Below are positions 51,878 through 62,790 of a stretch of 64,000 nt of DNA, piece after piece. A program made the position numbers and the translations under genes. The DNA is from Auanema rhodensis (lineage: Eukaryota; Nematoda; Chromadorea; Rhabditida; Rhabditidae), in the NCBI GenBank assembly GCA_964057225.1, contig OZ059896.1:22812501-22876500 (forward strand). The letters are read 5' to 3'. The number at the start of each line of letters is the position of its first letter. The first letter of the stretch is position 1. The notes under the pieces were generated by a model, which was not told where the DNA came from, did not search any database, and saw only the letters and a list, made by a program, of their open reading frames with translations.

Positions 51878-53300
51878 TCTTTGAAATTTACGTGAACTTT
51901 AATTTATGCTAATTAAATGTACACGTGATGTGCACTTGGTATGTAACTCGCTTCACGTGAAAGATAAAGAGATGCGGTTTTCAAAATTAGATTCCCCATG
52001 TCCATATTAGTCTAGAAACAAATTTCTATTGATATTGGTTTATGGTAACCATATCTTTGAAATTTACGTGAACTTTAATTTATGCTAATTAAATGTACAC
52101 GTGATGTGCACTTGGTATGTAACTCGCTTCACGTGAAAGATAAAAAGATGCAGTTTTCAAAATTAGATTCCCCATGTCCATATTAGTCTAGAAACAAATT
52201 TCTATTTATATTGGTTTATGGTAACCATATCTTTGAAATTTACGTGAACTTTAATTTATGCTAATTAAATGTACACGTGATGTGCACTTGGTATGTAACT
52301 CGCTTCACGTGAAAGATAAAGAGATGCGGTTTTCAAAATTAGATTCCCCATGTCCATATTAGTCTAGAAACAAATTTCTATTGATATTGGTTTATGGTAA
52401 CCATATCTTTGAAATTTACGTGAACTTTAATTTATGCTAATTAAATGTACACGTGATGTGCACTTGGTATGTAACTCGCTTCACGTGAAAGATAAAAAGA
52501 TGCAGTTTTCAAAATTAGATTCCCCATGTCCATATTAGTCTAAAAACAAATTTTTATTGATATTGGTTCATGGTAACCATGACTTTGAAATTTACGTGAT
52601 CTTTAATTTATGCTAATTAAATGTACACGTGATGTGCACTTGGTATGTAACTCGCTTCACGTGAAAGATAAAAAGATGCAGTTTTCAAAATTAGATTCCC
52701 CATGTCCATATTAGTCTAAAAACAAATTTCTATTGATATTGGTTTATGGTAACCATATCTTTGAAATTTACGTGAACTTTAATTTATGCTAATTAAATGT
52801 ACACGTGATGTGCACTTGGTATGTAACTCGCTTCACGTGAAAGATAAAGAGATGCGGTTTTCAAAATTAGATTCCCCATGTCCATATTAGTCTAAAAACA
52901 AATTTTTATTGATATTGGTTCATGGTAACCATGTCTTTGAAATTTACGTGAACTTTAATTTATGCTAATTAAATGTACACGTGATGTGCACTTGGTATGT
53001 AACTCGCTTCACGTGAAAGATAAAGAGATGCGGTTTTCAAAATTAGATTCCCCATGTCCATATTAGTCTAGAAACAAATTTCTATTGATATTGGTTTATG
53101 GTAACCATATCTTTGAAATTTACGTGAACTTTAATTTATGCTAATTAAATGTACACGTGATGTGCACTTGGTATGTAACTCGCTTCACGTGAAAGATAAA
53201 AAGATGCAGTTTTCAAAATTAGATTCCCCATGTCCATATTAGTCTAAAAACAAATTTTTATTGATATTGGTTCATGGTAACCATGACTTTGAAATTTACG
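51717..53300. repeat. 6-mer-type segment matching about 43.4-45.0 kb
   Basis: D with CATGTC recurs at 51717 and 52773 (six monomers). Between them lie R, the chimeric K/R monomer at 52069-52244, R, K-D and GATCTT K. The order matches the 6-mer at 42746-44857 except for the chimera and the absence of TCTAGAAGC. The last R and K monomers are near 53.1 kb; after that the haplotypes change. Confidence 0.8.
52069..52244. repeat. Chimeric monomer: K head joined to R(TATTTATATT) tail
   Basis: The first half carries the K variants (AAAAAGATGCAG), which elsewhere are followed by a TCTAAAAAC tail. The second half carries TCTAGAAAC and TATTTATATT, which elsewhere follow a GAGATGCGG head. The switch lies between about 52150 and 52190. 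This is the clearest case seen of a recombination joint inside a monomer. Confidence 0.7.
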
Positions 53301-55214
53301 TGAACTTTAATTTATGCTAATTAAATGTACACGTGATGTGCACTTGGTATGTAACTCGCTTAACGTGAAAGATAAAGAGATGCGGTTTTCAAAAGTAGAT
53401 TCCCCATGTCCATATTAGTCTAAAAACAAATTTTTATTGATATTGGTGCATGGTAACCATGACTTTGAAATTTACGTGAACTTTAATTTATGCTAATTAA
53501 ATGTACACGTGATGTGCACTTGGTATGTAACTCGCTTCACGTGAAAGATAAAGAGATGCGGTTTTCAAAATTAGATTCCCCATGTCCATATTAGTCTAAA
53601 AACAAATTTTTATTGATATTGGTTCATGGTAACCATGTCTTTGAAATTTACGTGAACTTTAATTTATGCTAATTAAATGTACACGTGATGTGCACTTGGT
53701 ATGTAACTCGCTTCACGTGAAAAATAAAGAGATGCGCTTTTCAAAATTAGATTCCCCATGTCCATATTAGTCTAAAAACAAATTTTTATTAATATTGGTT
53801 CATGGTAACCATGTCTTTGAAATTTACGTGAACTTTAATTTATGCTAATTAAATGTACACGTGATGTGCACTTGGTATGTAACTCGCTTGAAAGATAAAG
53901 AGATGCGGTTTTCAAAATTAGATTCCCCATGTCCATATTAGTCTAAAAACAAATTTTTATTGATATTGGTTCATGGTAACCATGACTTTGAAATTTACGT
54001 GAACTTTAATTTATGCTAATTAAATGTACACGTGATGTGCACTTGGTATGTAACTCGCTTCACGTGAAAGATAAAGAGATGCGGTTTTCAAAATTAGATT
54101 CCCCATGTCCATATTAGTCTAAAAACAAATTTTTATTGATATTGGTTCATGGTAACCATGACTTTGAAATTTACGTGAACTTTAATTTATGCTAATTAAA
54201 TGTACACGTGATGTGCACTTGGTATGTAACTCGCTTCACGTGAAAGATAAAGAGATGCGGTTTTCAAAATTAGATTCCCCATGTCCATATTAGTCTAAAA
54301 ACAAATTTTTATTAATATTGGTTCATGGTAACCATGTCTTTGAAATTTACGTGAACTTTAATTTATGCTAATTAAATGTACACGTGATGTGCACTTGGTA
54401 TGTAACTCGCTTCACGTGAAAGATAAAAAGATGCAGTTTTCAAAATTAGATTCCCCATGTCCATATTAGTCTAAAAACAAATTTTTATTGTTATTGGTTC
54501 ATGGTAACCATGTCTTTGAAATTTACGTGAACTTTAATTTATGCTAATTAAATCTACACGTGATGTGCACTTGGTATGTAACTCGCTTCACGTGAAAAAT
54601 AAAAAGATGCGGTTTTCAAAATTAGATTCCCCATGTCCATATTAGTCTAAAAACAAATTTTTATTAATATTGGTTCATGGTAACCATGACTTTGAAATTT
54701 ACGTGAACTTTAATTTATGCTAATTAAATGTACACGTGATGTGCACTTGGTATGTAACTCGCTTCACGTGAAAGATAAAGAGATGCGGTTTTCAAAATTA
54801 GATTCCCCATGTCCATATTAGTCTAAAAACAAATTTTTATTGATATTGGTTCATGGTAACCATGACTTTGAAATTTACGTGAACTTTAATTTATGCTAAT
54901 TAAATGTACACGTGATGTGCACTTGGTATGTAACTCGCTTCACGTGAAAGATAAAGAGATGCGGTTTTCAAAATTAGATTCCCCATGTCCATATTAGTCT
55001 AAAAACAAATTTTTATTGATATTGGTTCATGGTAACCATGACTTTGAAATTTACGTGAACTTTAATTTATGCTAATTAAATGTACACGTGATGTGCACTT
55101 GGTATGTAACTCGCTTCACGTGAAAGATAAAGAGATGCGGTTTCCAAAATTAGATTCCCCATGTCCATATTAGTCTAAAAACAAATTTTTATTGATATTG
55201 GTTCATGGTAACCA
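53301..55214. repeat. D/N segment with Delta5 block 5b and CTACA monomers
   Basis: Includes block 5b (53477-54175; Delta5 point 53890), a monomer with private changes TTAACGTG and AAAAGTAGAT near 53360-53395 and GGTGCATGG, a K-type monomer with TTGTTATTGG near 54490, and a CTACA/AAAAATAAAAAG monomer starting 54528. The AAAAGTAGAT variant is also seen near 5360. No genes or unique sequence seen. Confidence 0.78.
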
Positions 55215-56578
55215 TGACTTTGAAATTTACGTGAACTTTAATTTATGCTAATTAAATGTACACGTGATTTGCACTTGGTATGTAACTCGCTTCACGTGAA
55301 AGATAAAGAGATGCGGTTTTTAAAATTAGATTCCCCATGTCCATATTAGTCTAAAAACAAATTTTTATTAATATTGGTTCATGGTAACCATGTCTTTGAA
55401 ATTTACGTGAACTTTAATTTATGCTAATTAAATGTACACGTGATGTGCTCTTGGTATGTAACTCGCTTCACGTGAAAGATAAAGAGATGCGGTTTTCAAA
55501 ATTAGATTCCCCATGTCCATTTTAGTCTAAAAACAAATTTTTATTGATATTGGTTTATGGTAACCATATCTTTGAAATTTACGTGAACTTTAATTTATGC
55601 TAATTAAATGTACACGTGATGTGCACTTGGTATGTAACTCGCTTCACGTGAAAGATAAAGAGATGCGGTTTTCAAAATTAGATTCCCCATGTCCATATTA
55701 GTCTAAAAACAAATTTTTATTGATATTGGTTCATGGTAACCATGTTTTTGAAATTTACGTGAACTTTAATTTATGCTAATTAAATGTACACGTGATGTGC
55801 ACTTGGTATGTAACTCGCTTCACGTGAAAAATAAAGAGATGCGGTTTTCAAAATTAGATTCCCCATGTCCATATTAGTCTAAAAACAAATTTTTATTGAT
55901 ATTGGTTCATGGTAACCATGACTTTGAAATTTACGTGAACTTTAATTTATGCTAATTAAATGTACACGTGATGTGCACTTGGTATGTAACTCGCTTCACG
56001 TGAAAGATAAAGAGATGCGGTTTTCAAAATTAGATTCCCCATGTCCATATTAGTCTAAAAACAAATTTCTATTGATATTGGTTTATGGTAACCATGTCTT
56101 TGAAATTTACGTGAACTTTAATTTATGCTAATTAAATGTACACGTGATGTGCACTTGGTATGTAACTCGCTTCACGTGAAAAATAAAAAGATGCGGTTTT
56201 CAAAATTAGATTCCCCATGTCCATATTAGTCTAAAAACAAATTTTTATTAATATTGGTTCATGGTAACCATGTCTTTGAAATTTACGTGAACTTTAATTT
56301 ATGCTAATTAAATGTACACGTGATGTGCACTTGGTATGTAACTCGCTTCACGTGAAAGATAAAAAGATGCAGTTTTCAAAATTAGATTCCCCATGTCCAT
56401 ATCAGTCTAAAAACAAATTTTTATTGATATTGGTTCATGGTAACCATGTCTTTGAAATTTACGTGAACTTTAATTTATGCTAATTAAATCTACACGTGAT
56501 GTGCACTTGGTATGTAACTCGCTTCACGTGAAAAATAAAGAGATGCGGTTTCCAAAATTAGATTCCCCATGTCCATAT
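55215..56578. repeat. Long-range copy of block 1b (45,748 bp from its twin)
   Basis: The marker series GGTTTTTAAAA (near 55316), TGCTCT (55446), TCCATTTTAG, CATGTTTTTG (near 55744), F, AAAAATAAAAAG N, K, CTACA and GGTTTCCAAAA (near 56551) repeats that of 9467-10830 in the same order. The distance is 260 periods less 12 bp, which the intervening deletions explain. Seven-plus monomers of shared rare variants make independent origin implausible. Confidence 0.82.
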
Positions 56579-56652
56579 TAGTCTAAAAACAAATTTTTAT
56601 TAATATTGGTTCATGGTAACCATGACTTTGAAATTTACGTGAACTTTAATTT

Positions 56653-58900
56653 ATGCTAATTAAATGTACACGTGATGTGCACTTGGTATGTAACTCGCTT
56701 CACGTGAAAGATAAAGAGATGCGGTTTTCAAAATTAGATTCCCCATGTCCATATTAGTCTAAAAACAAATTTTTATTAATATTGGTTCATGGTAACCATG
56801 ACTTTGAAATTTACGTGAACTTTAATTTATGCTAATTAAATCTACACGTGATGTGCACTTGGTATGTAACTCGCTTCACGTGAAAGATAAAGAGATGCGG
56901 TTTTCAAAATTAGATTCCCCATGTCCATATTAGTCTAAAAACAAATTTTTATTAATATTGGTTCATGGTAACCATGACTTTGAAATTTACGTGAACTTTA
57001 ATTTATGCTAATTAAATGTACACGTGATGTGCACTTGGTATGTAACTCGCTTCACGTGAAAGATAAAGAGATGCGGTTTTTAAAATTAGATTCCCCATGT
57101 CCATATTAGTCTAAAAACAAATTTCTATTGATATTGGTTTATGGTAACCATATCTTTGAAATTTACGTGAACTTTAATTTATGCTAATTAAATGTACACG
57201 TGATGTGCACTTGGTATGTAACTCGCTTCACGTGAAAGATAAAGAGATGCGGTTTTCAAAATTAGATTCCCCATGTCCATATTAGTCTAAAAACAAATTT
57301 TTATTGATATTGGTTCATGGTAACCATGTCTTTGAAATTTACGTGAACTTTAATTTATGCTAATTAAATCTACACGTGATGTGCACTTGGTATGTAACTC
57401 GCTTCACGTGAAAAATAAAGAGATGCGGTTTTCAAAATTAGATTCCCCATGTCCATATTAGTCTAAAAACAAATTTTTATTAATATTGGTTCATGGTAAC
57501 CATGACTTTGAAATTTACGTGAACTTTAATTTATGCTAATTAAATCTACACGTGATGTGCACTTGGTATGTAACTCGCTTCACGTGAAAAATAAAGAGAT
57601 GCGGTTTTCAAAATTAGATTCCCCATGTCCATATTAGTCTAAAAACAAATTTTTATTAATATTGGTTCATGGTAACCATGACTTTGAAATTTACGTGAAC
57701 TTTAATTTATGCTAATTAAATGTACACGTGATGTGCACTTGGTATGTAACTCGCTTCACGTGAAAGATAAAGAGATGTGGTTTTCAAAATTAGATTCCCC
57801 ATGTCCATATTAGTCTAAAAACAAATTTTTATTAATATTGGTTCATGGTAACCATGACTTTGAAATTTACGTGAACTTTAATTTATGCTAATTAAATCTA
57901 CACGTGATGTGCACTTGGTATGTAACTCGCTTCACGTGAAAGATAAAGAGATGCGGTTTTTAAAATTAGATTCCCCATGTCCATATTAGTCTAAAAACAA
58001 ATTTCTATTGATATTGGTTTATGGTAACCATATCTTTGAAATTTACGTGAACTTTAATTTATGCTAATTAAATGTACACGTGATGTGCACTTGGTATGTA
58101 ACTCGCTTCACGTGAAAGATAAAGAGATGCGGTTTTCAAAATTAGATTCCCCATGTACATATTAGTCTAAAAACAAATTTTTATTGATATTGGTTCATGG
58201 TAACCATGTCTTTGAAATTTACGTGAACTTTAATTTATGCTAATTAAATGTACACGTGATGTGCACTTGGTATGTAACTCGCTTCACGTGAAAGATAAAA
58301 AGATGCAGTTTTCAAAATTAGATTCCCCATGTCCATATTAGTCTAAAAACAAATTTTTATTGATATTGGTTCATGGTAACCATGTCTTTGAAATTTACGT
58401 GAACTTTAATTTATGCTAATTAAATCTACACGTGATGTGCACTTGGTATGTAACTCGCTTCACGTGAAAAATAAAGAGATGCGGTTTTCAAAATTAGATT
58501 CCCCATGTCCATATTAGTCTAAAAACAAATTTTTATTAATATTGGTTCATGGTAACCATGACTTTGAAATTTACGTGAACTTTAATTTATGCTAATTAAA
58601 TCTACACGTGATGTGCACTTGGTATGTAACTCGCTTCACGTGAAAAATAAAGAGATGCGGTTTTCAAAATTAGATTCCCCATGTCCATATTAGTCTAAAA
58701 ACAAATTTTTATTAATATTGGTTCATGGTAACCATGACTTTGAAATTTACGTGAACTTTAATTTATGCTAATTAAATGTACACGTGATGTGCACTTGGTA
58801 TGTAACTCGCTTCACGTGAAAGATAAAGAGATGCGGTTTTCAAAATTAGATTCCCCATGTCCATATTAGTCTAAAAACAAATTTTTATTGATATTGGTTC
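56653..58900. repeat. 6-mer higher-order repeat region (CTACA-marked)
   Basis: CTACA monomers at 56842, 57370, 57546, 57898, 58426 and 58602 show a 1,056-bp step (56842/57898, 57370/58426, 57546/58602). TTTTTAAAATT with a TTTCTATT tail recurs in register. GAGATGTGG near 57776 marks one copy. The whole region has a displaced copy at about 61.0-62.9 kb. Confidence 0.82.
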
Positions 58901-58929
58901 ATGGTAACCATGACTTTGAAATTTACGTG

Positions 58930-60490
58930 AACTTTAATTTATGCTAATCAAATGTACACGTGATGTGCACTTGGTATGTAACTCGCTTCACGTGAAAGAT
59001 AAAGAGATGCGGTTTTCAAAATTAGATTCCCCATGTCCATATTAGTCTAAAAACAAATTTTTATTGATATTGGTTCATGGTAACCATGACTTTGAAATTT
59101 ACGTGAACTTTAATTTATGCTAATTAAATGTACACGTGATGTGCACTTGGTATGTAACTCGCTTCACGTGAAAGATAAAGAGATGCGGTTTTCAAAATTA
59201 GATTCCCCATGTCCATATTAGTCTAAAAACAAATTTTTATTAATATTGGTTCATGGTAACCATGTCTTTGAAATTTACGTGAACTTTAATTTATGCTAAT
59301 TAAATGTACACGTGATGTGCACTTGGTATGTAACTCGCTTGAAAGATAAAGAGATGCGGTTTTCAAAATTAGATTCCCCATGTCCATATTAGTCTAAAAA
59401 CAAATTTTTATTGATATTGGTTCATGGTAACCATGACTTTGAAATTTACGTGAACTTTAATTTATGCTAATTAAATGTACACGTGATGTGCACTTGGTAT
59501 GTAACTCGCTTCACGTGAAAGATAAAGAGATGCGGTTTTCAAAATTAGATTCCCCATGTCCATATTAGTCTAAAAACAAATTTTTATTGATATTGGTTCA
59601 TGGTAACCATGACTTTGAAATTTACGTGAACTTTAATTTATGCTAATTAAATGTACACGTGATGTGCACTTGGTATGTAACTCGCTTCACGTGAAAGATA
59701 AAGAGATGCGGTTTTCAAAATTAGATTCCCCATGTCCATATTAGTCTAAAAACAAATTTTTATTAATATTGGTTCATGGTAACCATGTCTTTGAAATTTA
59801 CGTGAACTTTAATTTATGCTAATTAAATGTACACGTGATGTGCACTTGGTATGTAACTCGCTTGAAAGATAAAGAGATGCGGTTTTCAAAATTAGATTCC
59901 CCATGTCCATATTAGTCTAAAAACAAATTTTTATTGATATTGGTTCATGGTAACCATGACTTTGAAATTTACGTGAACTTTAATTTATGCTAATTAAATG
60001 TACACGTGATGTGCACTTGGTATGTAACTCGCTTCACGTGAAAGATAAAGAGATGCGGTTTTCAAAATTAGATTCCCCATGTCCATATTAGTCTAAAAAC
60101 AAATTTTTATTGATATTGGTTCATGGTAACCATGACTTTGAAATTTACGTGAACTTTAATTTATGCTAATTAAATGTACACGTGATGTGCACTTGGTATG
60201 TAACTCGCTTCACGTGAAAGATAAAGAGATGCGGTTTTCAAAATTAGATTCCCCATGTCCATATTAGTCTAAAAACAAATTTTTATTAATATTGGTTCAT
60301 GGTAACCATGTCTTTGAAATTTACGTGAACTTTAATTTATGCTAATTAAAAGTACACGTGATGTGCACTTGGTATGTAACTCGCTTGAAAGATAAAGAGA
60401 TGCGGTTTTCAAAATTAGATTCCCCATGTCCATATTAGTCTAAAAACAAATTTTTATTAATATTGGTTCATGGTAACCATGACTTTGAAA
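58930..60490. repeat. 3-mer higher-order repeat with Delta5 (unit 523 bp)
   Basis: The trio Delta5-D, D, N repeats with Delta5 points at 59341, 59864 and 60387, each 523 bp apart (528 less 5). It is preceded by a monomer with TAATCAAATG (58949). The third Delta5 monomer also carries AAAAGTACA and an N-type tail ending CATGAC. Confidence 0.85.
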
Positions 60491-62790
60491 TTTACGTGAA
60501 CTTTAATTTATGCTAATTAAATGTACACGTGATGTGCACTTGGTATGTAACTCGCTTCACGTGAAAGATAAAAAGATGCAGTTTTCAAAATTAGATTCCC
60601 CATGTCCATATTAGTCTAAAAACAAATTTTTATTGATATTGGTTCATGGTAACCATGTCTTTGAAATTTACGTGAACTTTAATTTATGCTAATTAAATCT
60701 ACACGTGATGTGCACTTGGTATGTAACTCGCTTCACGTGAAAAATAAAGAGATGCGGTTTTCAAAATTAGATTCCCCATGTCCATATTAGTCTAAAAACA
60801 AATTTTTATTAATATTGGTTCATGGTAACCATGACTTTGAAATTTACGTGAACTTTAATTTATGCTAATTAAATGTACACGTGATGTGCACTTGGTATGT
60901 AACTCGCTTCACGTGAAAGATAAAGAGATGTGGTTTTCAAAATTAGATTGCCCATGTCCATATTAGTCTAAAAACATATTTTTATTGATATTGGTTCATG
61001 GTAACCATGTCTTTGAAATTTACGTGAACTTTAATTTATGCTAATTAAATGTACACGTGATGTGCACTTGGTATGTAACTCGCTTCACGTGAAAGATAAA
61101 AAGATGCAGTTTTCAAAATTAGATTCCCCATGTCCATATTAGTCTAAAAACAAATTTTTATTGATATTGGTTCATGGTAACCATGTCTTTGAAATTTACG
61201 TGAACTTTAATTTATGCTAATTAAATCTACACGTGATGTGCACTTGGTATGTAACTCGCTTCACGTGAAAAATAAAGAGATGCGGTTTTCAAAATTAGAT
61301 TCCCCATGTCCATATTAGTCTAAAAACAAATTTTTATTAATATTGGTTCATGGTAACCATGACTTTGAAATTTACGTGAACTTTAATTTATGCTAATTAA
61401 ATCTACACGTGATGTGCACTTGGTATGTAACTCGCTTCACGTGAAAAATAAAGAGATGCGGTTTTCGAAATTAGATTCCCCATGTCCATATTAGTCTAAA
61501 AACAAATTTTTATTAATATTGGTTCATGGTAACCATGACTTTGAAATTTACGTGAACTTTAATTTATGCTAATTAAATGTACACGTGATGTGCACTTGGT
61601 ATGTAACTCGCTTCACGTGAAAGATAAAGAGATGCGGTTTTCAAAATTAGATTCCCCATGTCCATATTAGTCTAAAAACAAATTTTTATTAATATTGGTT
61701 CATGGTAACCATGACTTTGAAATTTACGTGAACTTTAATTTATGCTAATTAAATCTACACGTGATGTGCACTTGGTATGTAACTCGCTTCACGTGAAAGA
61801 TAAAGAGATGCGGTTTTTAAAATTAGATTCCCCATGTCCATATTAGTCTAAAAACAAATTTCTATTGATATTGGTTTATGGTAACCATATCTTTGAAATT
61901 TACGTGAACTTTAATTTATGCTAATTAAATGTACACGTGATGTGCACTTGGTATGTAACTCGCTTCACGTGAAAGATAAAGAGATGCGGTTTTCAAAATT
62001 AGATTCCCCATGTCCATATTAGTCTAAAAACAAATTTTTATTGATATTGGTTCATGGTAACCATGTCTTTGAAATTTACGTGAACTTTAATTTATGCTAA
62101 TTAAATGTACACGTGATGTGCACTTGGTATGTAACTCGCTTCACGTGAAAGATAAAAAGATGCAGTTTTCAAAATTAGATTCCCCACGTCCATATTAGTC
62201 TAAAAACAAATTTTTATTGATATTGGTTCATGGTAACCATGTCTTTGAAATTTACGTGAACTTTAATTTATGCTAATTAAATCTACACGTGATGTGCACT
62301 TGGTATGTAACTCGCTTCACGTGAAAAATAAAGAGATGCGGTTTTCAAAATTAGATTCCCCATGTCCATATTAGTCTAAAAACAAATTTTTATTAATATT
62401 GGTTCATGGTAACCATGACTTTGAAATTTACGTGAACTTTAATTTATGCTAATTAAATCTACACGTGATGTGCACTTGGTATGTAACTCGCTTCACGTGA
62501 AAAATAAAGAGATGCGGTTTTCAAAATTAGATTCCCCATGTCCATATTAGTCTAAAAACAAATTTTTATTAATATTGGTTCATGGTAACCATGACTTTGA
62601 AATTTACGTGAACTTTAATTTATGCAAATTAAATGTACACGTGATGTGCACTTGGTATGTAACTCGCTTCACGTGAAAGATAAAGAGATGTGGTTTTCAA
62701 AATTAGATTCCCCATGTCCATATTAGTCTAAAAACAAATTTTTATTAATATTGGTTCATGGTAACCATGACTTTGAAATTTACGTGAACT
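60491..62790. repeat. Displaced copy of the CTACA-marked 6-mer region
   Basis: CTACA sites at 61227, 61403, 61755, 62283 and 62459 match 57370, 57546, 57898, 58426 and 58602 at +3,857 bp (22 periods less three 5-bp deletions). GAGATGTGG occurs near 60929 and 62689. Further right the displacement becomes 23 periods (TAATCAAATG 58949 to 62982), so one extra monomer was gained in this copy. Confidence 0.82.

Noticed and set aside
56301-56483. Second 60-codon open reading frame of the same kind
   Set aside because: Open through a separate TAG to CAG change in the satellite. It is identical in nature to the first and is not a gene.
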